Shown in pieces: positions 1 to 5,223 of a DNA stretch of 6,134 bases. The stretch spans positions 1 to 6,134 of the forward strand of contig JBKJUS010000148.1 in assembly GCA_046590575.1 (NCBI GenBank), written 5' to 3'. A program made the position numbers and the translations under genes. Within the stretch, counting starts at the first letter, position 1; every line of letters starts with the position of its first letter. Under the pieces are notes generated by a model. That model had not been told where the DNA came from. It saw only the letters and a program-made list of their open reading frames with translations, and did not search any database. The DNA comes from DATLNF01 sp046590575. Its GTDB lineage: Bacteria; Actinomycetota; Actinomycetes; BP-191.

Positions 1-876
1 GGTGGCGTGCGGGCGCGGCGAGACCTCGCTGCACCACACCTCGTCGCCCTTCACGAACAGCTCGACGCCGAACACCCCCCAGCCGCCGAGGTCGTCGGTG
101 ATGCTGCGCGCGATGCCCTGCGCGCGGGCCAGCGCGCGGGTCGACATCGGCTGCGGTTGCCAGCTTTCGCGGTAGTCGCCATCGCGCTGCAGGTGGCCAA
201 TCGGCGCGCAGAACGTGGTCCCGCCGACGTGGCGTACGGTCAGCAGGGTGATCTCGTAGTCGAAGTCGACGAAGCCCTCGACGATCACCGCCTGGTCGGG
301 CACCCGACCGGAGCCCCTCGCGTATCGCCACGCGCCCAGTGGATCGTCGCCCGGACGGATCGTCGCCTGGCCCTTGCCGGACGAGCTCATGACCGGCTTC
401 ACGACACAGGGCTGACCGATGGCGGCGACGGCGTCGACGTACTGCTGCTCGGTCGTCGCGAAGCGGTACGGCGAGGTCGGCAGACCCAGCTCCTCGGCGG
501 CCAGGCGCCGGATGCCTTCGCGATCCATCGTCAGCCGGGTCGCCCGGGCGGTCGGCACGACACGGGTACCTTCCGCCTCGAGCTCGAGCAGCGTCTCAGT
601 GGCGATCGCCTCGAGCTCGGGCACGACGAGGTGCGGCCGCTCCTCCTCGATGACCGCACGCAGCGCGGCGCCGTCGAGCATGTCCACGACGTGCCACCGG
701 TGCGCGACCTGCATCGCCGGGGCGCCGGCGTACCGGTCGACGGCGATGACCTCGACGCCGAGGCGCATCGCTTCGATGGCCACCTCGCGGCCGAGCTCGC
801 CGGCCCCGAGCAGCATCAACCGCACCGCGGTCGGACCCGGCGCAGTGCCGATCTCGTCGTACGTCGTCAGCGGCAT
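1..876 (-). CDS. purT: Formate-dependent GAR transformylase PurT (3' end cut by window)
   Basis: PurT uses ATP and formate to formylate glycinamide ribonucleotide, the folate-independent route for the third step of purine synthesis in the cytoplasm. The visible 292 residues track E. coli PurT (392 aa) closely. An N-terminal preATP-grasp domain holds MLLGAGELGREVAIE (21-35) and VIAVDRYAGAPAMQVAHR (43-60). The ATP-grasp domain holds CVVKPVMSSSGKGQ (157-170), APIGHLQRDGDYRESWQPQ (224-242), and acidic metal ligands in GVELF (E272) and SEVSPRPH (E284). About 100 C-terminal residues lie beyond the left edge. ATG at 876 starts 20 bp after the def stop but has no clear Shine-Dalgarno. An in-frame TTG at 891, 4 nt after an AGG, is an alternative start. 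It is the last visible gene of the ACT-def-purT group. Identity is very sure; the start is moderately sure. Confidence 0.95.
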   Translation of the reverse strand, partial: MPLTTYDEIGTAPGPTAVRLMLLGAGELGREVAIEAMRLGVEVIAVDRYAGAPAMQVAHRWHVVDMLDGAALRAVIEEERPHLVVPELEAIATETLLELEAEGTRVVPTARATRLTMDREGIRRLAAEELGLPTSPYRFATTEQQYVDAVAAIGQPCVVKPVMSSSGKGQATIRPGDDPLGAWRYARGSGRVPDQAVIVEGFVDFDYEITLLTVRHVGGTTFCAPIGHLQRDGDYRESWQPQPMSTRALARAQGIARSITDDLGGWGVFGVELFVKGDEVWCSEVSPRPHAT

Positions 877-896
877 CCGCGCACCGTACAAGGCGC

Positions 897-1400
897 CTAC
901 TGGTAGCGCTTGCGGGTGAAGACGTCGTGCCGCGCGCTGCTGACCCGGTCGAGGAAGACCAGGCCGTCGAGGTGATCCACCTCGTGCAGCACCGCCCGCG
1001 CCTCGATGGCGTCAGCCTCGACCACCCGCTCACCGCCGGCGAGGAGGTCGAGCCCACGTACGACGACCCGCGTGGCCCGGGCGACATTGCCGGTCAGGTC
1101 GGGCACGCTCATACAACCCTCACGGGCCACCTCCGGGTCGCTCGCGAGGACGACGACCGGGTTGCCTAGAACCACCAAGCCGGCGCACGACCGGGCCTTT
1201 CGGTGGCCGGTGACGTCCATGGCGAAAACCCGCAGACCGACGGCTACCTGCGGCGCGGCCAGCCCGACGCAGCCCGGTGAGACGCGCATCGTGTCCACCA
1301 GATCGGCCACGAGGTCGGCCAGCAGCGGGTCGGCCAGATCCACCTCCGCCGACACCGTGACGAGAGCCGGGTGCGGCAGCCGCACCACCGGTTGGATCAC
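897..1400 (-). CDS. def: Peptide deformylase
   Basis: The enzyme removes the formyl group from the initiator N-formyl-methionine of new proteins and releases formate. All three family motifs are present in 167 aa: GCVGLAAPQ (43-51), EGCMSVPD (94-101, metal ligand C96) and HEVDH (139-143, two His ligands and the catalytic Glu). The length is normal. Two positions differ from the textbook pattern: the first glycine of motif 1 is Cys44, and the residue before HExxH is Leu rather than Gln. The reading frame is open to 1454, but that would overlap the upstream ACT gene. I chose GTG at 1400, which lies 7 nt after the ACT stop with AGG six nt upstream and gives the usual V-I-x-P-V-V-R-L-P-H-P N-terminus. 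The tight spacing on both sides suggests co-transcription with the ACT gene and purT. Confidence 0.93.
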   Translation of the reverse strand: MIQPVVRLPHPALVTVSAEVDLADPLLADLVADLVDTMRVSPGCVGLAAPQVAVGLRVFAMDVTGHRKARSCAGLVVLGNPVVVLASDPEVAREGCMSVPDLTGNVARATRVVVRGLDLLAGGERVVEADAIEARAVLHEVDHLDGLVFLDRVSSARHDVFTRKRYQ

Positions 1401-1407
1401 GACTGAC

Positions 1408-1938
1408 CTACAGCAAGTCGGCGTCGGCTGCGTGCAGGGTCGCGGTGACTCCAAGATCCGCCGCCGTACGGCGTAGCTGCGCCTCGAGGTCGTCCGGACG
1501 CACCGCCTCAGGCACCTCCACGTCGAGGGTCATGACGTAGAGGGAACCGGCGCCTTCACCGACCAGCCGGGTCGTCAGGTCGGTGATGTTGACGCTGTGC
1601 CTGGCCAGCAGCGCGGTGACCGCATGCACGATCCCGGGGTGATCCGCGCCGTGGACGGCGACGACGTACTCCTCACCGCCGGTCCCCTCGTCCGATGCGA
1701 TGTCGAGCGGGCGCACGTCGATGACCAGGCCAAGCTCGACGCCGACCGGGGCGAGGGCGGCCACGAGATCGACCTCGGCCGCCGGGCTGGCCACCACCAT
1801 CGTCATCGTGAAATGGCCGCGCAGGATCGTCATCGAGGTGTCCTCGAGGTTGCAGCCCTGCTCGACCAGCACGCCAGTCACCCCAGCGACGATGCCGGGA
1901 CGATCAGCGCCGATTGCCGAGACGGTGAGCAATCTCAT
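1408..1938 (-). CDS. Tandem ACT-domain protein, GcvR-like
   Basis: The 176-residue protein is built of two ACT domains, small ligand-binding modules that usually sense amino acids. ACT1 (about 3-75) opens with LLTVSAIGADRPGIVAGV; ACT2 (about 90-168) carries VHGADHPGIVHAVTALL. Both keep the G-x-D-x-P-G-I-V turn. Length and architecture match GcvR (190 aa in E. coli), which represses the glycine cleavage operon by acting on GcvA. No DNA-binding or catalytic domain is visible, so it would act through a partner or as a sensor. It lies 7 nt upstream of def. I prefer ATG at 1938 over the in-frame GTG at 1947, because the GTG overlaps a good -10 hexamer placed exactly for a leaderless transcript at 1938. 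The family call is sure; the ligand and target are unknown. Confidence 0.85.
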   Translation of the reverse strand: MRLLTVSAIGADRPGIVAGVTGVLVEQGCNLEDTSMTILRGHFTMTMVVASPAAEVDLVAALAPVGVELGLVIDVRPLDIASDEGTGGEEYVVAVHGADHPGIVHAVTALLARHSVNITDLTTRLVGEGAGSLYVMTLDVEVPEAVRPDDLEAQLRRTAADLGVTATLHAADADLL

Positions 1939-1945
1939 GGCGCGC

Positions 1946-1951
1946 ACGCTA
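1946..1951 (-). promoter_or_regulatory. -10 box for leaderless ACT gene
   Basis: On the minus strand the hexamer TAGCGT fits the actinobacterial TANNNT -10 pattern and is followed by seven bases and then ATG at 1938. That is the spacing expected if transcription starts on the A of the start codon, as in the many leaderless actinobacterial mRNAs. No Shine-Dalgarno is visible upstream, which agrees. No clear -35 was found. Confidence 0.5.
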
Positions 1952-1965
1952 CCCGGCCGACATGC

Positions 1966-1980
1966 TGAGGCGGTGCCTCA
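1966..1980. repeat. Perfect 6-bp dyad in the divergent promoter gap
   Basis: TGAGGC and GCCTCA form a perfect inverted repeat around a 3-nt centre. It lies in the short gap between the divergent ACT and GNAT genes, just before GTG 1988 and overlapping the alternative GTG 1973. It could be a small operator or an mRNA hairpin that hides the only GAGG nearby. A 6-bp dyad in GC-rich DNA can also arise by chance. Confidence 0.35.
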
Positions 1981-1987
1981 TCCTCTC

Positions 1988-2410
1988 GTGCCCGACATCT
2001 CCTACCGGGTCGGCGACGGCGACGACCTCGACCTGGACGCCGTCATCGACCTCTATCGCGCCTCGACCCTCGCCGAGCGGCGCCCGGTCGACGAGCGCAC
2101 CCGGATGGCCTCGATGCTGCAGCACGCCAACCTGGTCATCACCGCGTGGGCCGGCGATGAGCTCGTCGGTATCGCCCGGTCGCTCACCGACTGGGACTAC
2201 ACCACCTACGTCGCCGACCTCGCCGTGCACCTCGACCACCAGCGGTCGGGCATCGGGCGCGAGCTGGTCGCCCGCACCTGGGCGGCGACACATCCAAAGG
2301 CCTCGCTCGTCCTGCTGGCTGCGCCGACAGCAGAGGGCTACTACCCGCGCATCGGCATGCGCCACCACGAGTCGGCGTGGGTCCTGCGCGAAGGCGACGA
2401 GGTGCGATGA
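1988..2410 (+). CDS. GNAT-family N-acetyltransferase
   Basis: This small cytoplasmic acetyltransferase transfers an acetyl group from acetyl-CoA to an unidentified amine. From GTG 1988 it is 140 aa. The acetyl-CoA pyrophosphate loop is QRSGIGRELV (85-94), after the beta-strand YVADLAVHLD (74-83). The C-terminal part has LVLLAAP (107-113) and EGYYPRIGM (116-124), the usual GNAT strand followed by the Y-Y-P-x-I-G motif. The conserved N-terminal block TLAERRPVDE (27-36) is typical of this small single-domain group. The start is uncertain: GTG at 1973 is also in frame and would add five residues. Neither has a well-spaced ribosome site. A weak -10-like CATGCT at 1961-1966 is six bases from 1973. 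The gene is divergent from the ACT gene and ends 53 bp from the convergent tRNA. The substrate cannot be told from sequence. Confidence 0.85.
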   Translation: MPDISYRVGDGDDLDLDAVIDLYRASTLAERRPVDERTRMASMLQHANLVITAWAGDELVGIARSLTDWDYTTYVADLAVHLDHQRSGIGRELVARTWAATHPKASLVLLAAPTAEGYYPRIGMRHHESAWVLREGDEVR

Positions 2411-2463
2411 CTCATCGAGTTGTCAGAGCGACCCAGGCCCACGCAGCACATTCGACGTCGGCG

Positions 2464-2547
2464 TGCCCGGGGCGGGATTCGAACCCGCACATCCTCTCGG
2501 ATAGCCGTGTTTAAGACGGCCGCGTAAACCGATTCCGCCACCCGGGC
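2464..2547 (-). tRNA. tRNA-Leu, anticodon UAA (bldA type)
   Basis: The 84-nt minus-strand sequence folds as a class II tRNA. The acceptor stem is GCCCGGG/CCCGGGC with discriminator A (complement of 2464). The D stem is GCG/CGC, and the anticodon stem GCCGT/ACGGC encloses loop CTTAAAC. A long variable arm has stem ATCC/GGAT, and the T arm is GCGGG-TTCGAAT-CCCGC. The anticodon TAA occupies 2511-2513, so it reads the leucine codon UUA. CCA is not encoded and must be added after transcription. In Streptomyces the equivalent gene is bldA, which limits translation of the few UUA-containing genes for development and secondary metabolism. Whether it plays that role here is inference. No intact protein gene in the window contains a TTA codon. 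Confidence 0.96.
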
Positions 2548-2583
2548 CCTAGAACTCATGCAACATTCCGCGGAGCGATCGCG

Positions 2584-2589
2584 ACTATA
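2584..2589 (-). promoter_or_regulatory. -10 box of the tRNA-Leu promoter
   Basis: On the minus strand TATAGT matches the TATAAT consensus at five of six bases. Starting about seven bases downstream, transcription would give a leader of about 30 nt before the mature tRNA 5' end at 2547, normal for a processed tRNA. No convincing -35 was found 16-18 bp upstream. Confidence 0.45.
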
Positions 2590-2638
2590 CGGCGGCTCGA
2601 GCTAAGGGCTGCGGGCACGTTGCCGCCGTCAGAATCGT

Positions 2639-2650
2639 TACCCTCATAGT
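2639..2650 (+). promoter_or_regulatory. Possible -10 region of the BaxI_1 gene
   Basis: Two overlapping candidates, TACCCT (2639-2644) and CATAGT (2645-2650), lie 36-48 bases upstream of the start codon in the divergent gap with the tRNA. TTGCCG at 2620-2625 could be a -35 for CATAGT with a 19-bp spacer. The assignment rests only on resemblance. Confidence 0.25.
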
Positions 2651-2674
2651 GGACCGCACTCCGCGAGCCACGAC

Positions 2675-2679
2675 AGGAG
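2675..2679 (+). promoter_or_regulatory. Ribosome binding site of the BaxI_1 gene
   Basis: AGGAG stands seven bases before ATG 2687. It is one of the two clear Shine-Dalgarno sites in the window and fixes the start of the membrane protein gene. Confidence 0.75.
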
Positions 2680-2686
2680 CGTCACC

Positions 2687-3439
2687 ATGCAGAGCAGCAA
2701 CCCCGTCCTCACGCGGCCCGGCACTTTCACCCGCACCAGCTTCCCGCCGCCGTCTGTCGACGATCTCGAGACGATGTTCGCCGCTCCGGGACGGATGACG
2801 GTCGATGACGTCGTCGTGCGTACGGCGTCGCTGCTCGGCGTACTCGCGGCGACCGGCACGGCGGCCTGGGTGCTCGACCTCGGCCGCGGGCCGGCAGTGG
2901 TCGCCGCGCTGGCCGGGTTCGTGCTCGCCATGGTGATCACCTTCAAGCGGGTCACCAGCCCGCCGCTGATCGTCACGTACGCCGCCGTCGAGGGCGTCTT
3001 CCTCGGCGCGATCAGCCACTCGTTCAACCTCGCCTACCCGGGCATCGTCGTCCAGGCGGTGTTGGGCACCGGTACGGCCTTCGCCGGCATGCTGATCGCG
3101 TACAAGTCCGGCCGGATCCGGGTCACCCCGCGCTTCACCAAGATGGTGGTCGGCGCCGGCATGGGCCTGCTCGGGCTCATGGTCGTCAACCTGCTCGCCA
3201 GCTTCTTCACCGGCGGCGGGCTCGGCCTGCGCGACGGTGGCCCGCTCGCGATCCTCTTCAGCTTGGTGGCTATCGGCGTCGCCTGCCTGTTCCTCGCGCT
3301 CGACTTCGACCACATCGAGAAGGCCATCGCCGCCGGCGCACCTGAGCGCGAGTCGTGGGTCGCGTCCTTCGGCCTGGTCGTCACGCTGGTCTGGCTCTAC
3401 CTGGAGATCCTGCGGTTGCTGAGCTACTTCCGCGACTGA
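2687..3439 (+). CDS. Bax inhibitor-1/YccA-like membrane protein (BaxI_1 type)
   Basis: A 250-aa integral membrane protein of the group that resembles eukaryotic Bax inhibitor-1 and bacterial YccA/YetJ. The start S-S-N-P-V-L-T-R (3-10) is characteristic of the actinobacterial subgroup. After a soluble N-terminus of about 45 residues, seven hydrophobic segments are visible at roughly 46-64, 68-86, 93-110, 117-139, 153-174, 186-206 and 225-247. The sixth ends in LALDFDHIEKAI, and the last carries Glu240. Acidic residues in the last helices form the pH-sensitive calcium-leak gate in Bacillus YetJ; a matching role for D206/D208 and E240 is inference. The bacterial role is uncertain, and proposals include calcium homeostasis and regulation of membrane proteolysis. 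The gene is monocistronic, divergent from tRNA-Leu, and convergent with udgB across 22 bp with no obvious terminator. Confidence 0.92.
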   Translation: MQSSNPVLTRPGTFTRTSFPPPSVDDLETMFAAPGRMTVDDVVVRTASLLGVLAATGTAAWVLDLGRGPAVVAALAGFVLAMVITFKRVTSPPLIVTYAAVEGVFLGAISHSFNLAYPGIVVQAVLGTGTAFAGMLIAYKSGRIRVTPRFTKMVVGAGMGLLGLMVVNLLASFFTGGGLGLRDGGPLAILFSLVAIGVACLFLALDFDHIEKAIAAGAPERESWVASFGLVVTLVWLYLEILRLLSYFRD

Positions 3440-3461
3440 CCTGCCCTGCTACACGTCCGGA

Positions 3462-4259
3462 CTACGCCTTCCGGGCGACGGCTACGGCGCGGGCGAAGAC
3501 CGCGTCGAGCATCTCCTCGGTGAGGCGTCCGGTGAAGGTGTTCTGCTGGCTGACGTGGTAGCAGCCGATCACTGTGGGGCCCCCGCGCCCGAGCAGCACC
3601 TCGACCCCGTGGCCGAAGTCCACTGCGCCGAAAAGCGGAGCCTCGTGACCTGCCGCGGCCAGCGCCGGGAAGACTGTGGACCACGCGAAGCCACCCAGCA
3701 CGACGATCGCTTTCAGCGTCGGGGCGAGGAGCCGTAGCTCGCGGACCAGCCACGGCTGGCAGGCGTCACGCTCCTCCGGGGTGGGCTTGTTTCCTGGCGG
3801 CGCGCAGTGCACGCCCGCCATGATCCGGGTGTCGATCAGCCGCTGGCCGTCACCGGCGTACGTCGAGGTCTCGATCACGGCGAGGCCGGCACGATGCAGC
3901 GCTCGGTAGAGCCAGTCCCCGCTGCGGTCGCCGGTGAAGATGCGCCCGGTCCGGTTGCCGCCGTGCGCGGCCGGCGCGAGCCCGACGACCGCGATGCGCG
4001 CGCGCTCCGGCCCCCAGGACGGCACCGGTCGACCCCAGTAGCGCTCCGCGGTGTACGACGCCCGCTTGTCGTCGGCAACCTGCTCGCGCCATGCGACGAG
4101 CCGTGGGCAGGCCCGACAGACCGACACTCGTGCGTCCAGGTGGTCGAGGCTCACCGAGGAGCCGGCCAGCCGCGCAACGTCGGCCGCGTTGTGGGCGACC
4201 GGCGTGCTGCTCTTGGCCACCTCGGCCGGGTGCTCGGACCCCGCAGGGATGAAGGCCAC
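3462..4259 (-). CDS. udgB: Family 5 uracil-DNA glycosylase (UdgB)
   Basis: The enzyme cuts uracil, and in family 5 also hypoxanthine and other deaminated bases, from DNA to begin base-excision repair. From GTG 4259 it has 265 aa. Four cysteines fit the iron-sulfur cluster of this family: C48 and C51 in VCRACPRLV, then C152 and C167. The first active-site motif is GLAPAAHGGNRTGRIFTGD (93-111), whose GLAPA lacks the polar Asn/Asp of other families, as expected for family 5. The second is YHVSQQNTFTGRLT (235-247), where Val replaces the usual Pro after His. The frame is open upstream to 4307 but overlaps the hydrolase gene. GTG 4259 is 5 nt after that gene's stop. GTG at 4154 is possible but would give an unusually short N-terminus. 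It is probably co-transcribed with the upstream hydrolase gene. Confidence 0.93.
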   Translation of the reverse strand: MAFIPAGSEHPAEVAKSSTPVAHNAADVARLAGSSVSLDHLDARVSVCRACPRLVAWREQVADDKRASYTAERYWGRPVPSWGPERARIAVVGLAPAAHGGNRTGRIFTGDRSGDWLYRALHRAGLAVIETSTYAGDGQRLIDTRIMAGVHCAPPGNKPTPEERDACQPWLVRELRLLAPTLKAIVVLGGFAWSTVFPALAAAGHEAPLFGAVDFGHGVEVLLGRGGPTVIGCYHVSQQNTFTGRLTEEMLDAVFARAVAVARKA

Positions 4260-4264
4260 CGAAG

Positions 4265-4954
4265 CTACGCGAGGTGCGAACGGAGGAAGTCGGCAGCCCT
4301 TGCCCACGCTGTCGCGGCGTGCTCCGGGTGGTAGACGTCGGGCCGGGTGTCGTTGACGAAGGCGTGGTCCGAGCCCGGGTAGTCGTACATCTCGAGGGTG
4401 GCCGCCCCGGCGGCCTCGATCGCCGTCTTCGAAGCCTGGACCTTGTCGTCACCGCTGCCACCGTCGCCCTCAGCGAGATGCATCTGGACGTGCTTTCCGG
4501 CGTACCCGGACCAGTCGGGCTGGAGCATCTCCCATGGCATCGCCGGATAGAACGGCACCGCGACGGTGACGTCTTCGACAAGCGTGCCGGCCCACAGCGC
4601 GAGGCTGCCGCCCATGCAGAAGCCGACCACCCCGACCGTGCGGGTGCTCACGTCGTCGCGGGAGAGGAGGTAGGTCGCTGCCCCGGCGATGTCGCGGCCG
4701 GCTCGCGGGATGTCGAGCGTCATCAGCAGCTTGCCAGCCTCGTCGGGCTCGGTCGTCGTCTCGCCGTGGTAGATGTCCGGCGCCAGGACGACGAAGCCGT
4801 CCGCCGCGAGCCGCTCAGCCACGTCGACGATGTGCGGCACCAGGCCCCACCACTCCTGGAGCAGGACCACAGCCGATCCTGAGCCGCCGGGCGGCAGCGC
4901 CAGGTGACCCCGTGCTGTACCGCCGTTGCTCGGATAGCTGACGACGTCGCCCAT
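4265..4954 (-). CDS. Dienelactone hydrolase-family protein
   Basis: A 229-aa alpha/beta hydrolase of the dienelactone hydrolase family. The type enzyme opens dienelactone to maleylacetate in chlorocatechol breakdown, but most genomic members have unknown substrates. Family features are QEWWGL (33-38, with the Glu that interacts with the nucleophile), VLAPDIYHG (56-64), the nucleophile motif GFCMGG with Cys113 (111-116), an Asp region AEGDGGSGDD (161-170) and the catalytic His197 in GSDHAF. The Cys-Asp-His triad therefore looks complete. No signal peptide is visible, so it is probably cytoplasmic. ATG 4954 is supported by AGAGGA seven bases upstream. No chlorocatechol gene is nearby, so a generic lactone/ester hydrolase role is more likely. 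The downstream udgB starts 5 nt after its stop. Confidence 0.92.
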   Translation of the reverse strand: MGDVVSYPSNGGTARGHLALPPGGSGSAVVLLQEWWGLVPHIVDVAERLAADGFVVLAPDIYHGETTTEPDEAGKLLMTLDIPRAGRDIAGAATYLLSRDDVSTRTVGVVGFCMGGSLALWAGTLVEDVTVAVPFYPAMPWEMLQPDWSGYAGKHVQMHLAEGDGGSGDDKVQASKTAIEAAGAATLEMYDYPGSDHAFVNDTRPDVYHPEHAATAWARAADFLRSHLA

Positions 4955-4961
4955 GCGTAGG

Positions 4962-4967
4962 TCCTCT
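4962..4967 (-). promoter_or_regulatory. Ribosome binding site of the dienelactone hydrolase gene
   Basis: On the minus strand AGAGGA stands seven bases before ATG 4954, which supports that start codon. Confidence 0.7.
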
Positions 4968-4990
4968 CACGACGCCCAGGTGCTGCGTCG

Positions 4991-4996
4991 ACCCTA
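4991..4996 (-). promoter_or_regulatory. Possible -10 box of the hydrolase-udgB pair
   Basis: The minus-strand hexamer TAGGGT fits TANNNT. It would give a 5' leader of about 30 nt containing the AGAGGA ribosome site before ATG 4954. It shares bases with the TAG that closes the upstream regulator remnant. No clear -35 is visible. Confidence 0.35.
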
Positions 4997-5113
4997 GCGG
5001 CGAAGTGGCGTGCTGGCGCGGAGGGCGTCGAGGTCGACCGCTTCGGTCTCCGGGCACGGGTCGACGCCGAGCTCTTCGGTGAGCGTCGTCCGGGTGGATG
5101 CGAGGCGACGGCC
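4994..5113 (-). pseudogene. Remnant of a BTAD-type transcriptional regulator C-terminus
   Basis: Read on the minus strand and ending at TAG 4994, the frame gives TRTTLTEELGVDPCPETEAV followed by a leucine-rich helix and PLRR. The L-x-x-E-L-G-V-D-P-x-P-E-x-E-A/L pattern is the signature end of the bacterial transcriptional activator domain (BTAD) found in SARP/AfsR-like and LuxR-type ATPase regulators. Only about 35 residues resemble the family. The residues before them in the same frame (GEPGRRLAS and upstream) do not look like the rest of a BTAD, and no start codon with a ribosome site precedes it. I infer a decayed leftover of a lost regulator gene. Chance resemblance or a small independent ORF from GTG about 5149 are alternatives. 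Confidence 0.4.
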
Positions 5114-5169
5114 TGGCTCACCGGGCTCGTCGGCACATGACGAATCCACTACGGCGCCCTCGGCCGCGG

Positions 5170-5219
5170 GAGAGCTGCGGTCTCTGGTGTCGTCTATGAC
5201 ACGCCAGACCGCGACTCTC
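5170..5219 (-). terminator. Long imperfect hairpin after ppx, probable terminator
   Basis: Two 22-nt arms (5170-5191 and 5198-5219) pair at 17 of 22 positions around a 6-nt loop, in blocks GAGAG/CTCTC, GCGGTCT/AGACCGC and GTGTC/GACAC with short internal bulges. It begins four bases after the ppx stop in the direction of transcription. No run of U follows, as is common for actinobacterial hairpin terminators. Position and stem length support a transcript-end role; mRNA protection is an alternative. Confidence 0.6.
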
Positions 5220-5223
5220 GCTG

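Noticed and set aside
7..906. A 299-codon plus-strand open frame opposite purT
   Set aside because: It is the antisense shadow of a clear PurT match; its protein is low-complexity Arg/Asp/His-rich with no family motif.
1401..1454. An extended def start at 1454
   Set aside because: It would overlap the ACT gene by 47 nt and add an N-terminus unlike deformylases; GTG 1400 fits the spacing and family start.
2407..2425. Small hairpin ACTC-ATC-GAGT after the GNAT stop as a terminator
   Set aside because: The stem is only four base pairs, it is not followed by a U-run, and its fold would be weak.
1962..2504. A plus-strand frame starting at ATG 1962 and ending in GAGFEPAHPLG
   Set aside because: It is out of frame with the GNAT motifs, and its tail is the well-known false peptide produced by reading the antisense of a tRNA-Leu gene.
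2464..2547. tRNA-Leu as an integration site with an adjoining mobile element
   Set aside because: No second copy of the tRNA 3' end, integrase or phage-like gene is visible in the window.
2341..2559. A 72-codon minus-strand frame across the tRNA
   Set aside because: Its middle (RVAESVYAAVLNTAIRED) is simply the translated tRNA-Leu sequence.
2585..3313. A 242-codon minus-strand frame opposite the BaxI_1 gene
   Set aside because: It is composed of Glu/Asp/Arg/His-rich sequence complementary to a seven-helix membrane protein with a good ribosome site.
3440..3461. A bidirectional terminator between the BaxI_1 and udgB genes
   Set aside because: The 22-bp gap holds no convincing stem; only the short palindrome GTCCGGAC lies nearby.
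4260..4307. An extended udgB start at 4307
   Set aside because: It lies inside the C-terminal coding region of the hydrolase gene, and GTG 4259 immediately follows that stop.
3850..4581. Minus-strand frame overlapping both udgB and the hydrolase gene
   Set aside because: Both real genes are supported by catalytic motifs in other frames; this one is Arg/Ser/Thr-rich without motifs.
4274..4882. A 202-codon plus-strand frame opposite the hydrolase gene
   Set aside because: It is a shadow of the dienelactone hydrolase family gene and has no recognisable domain.
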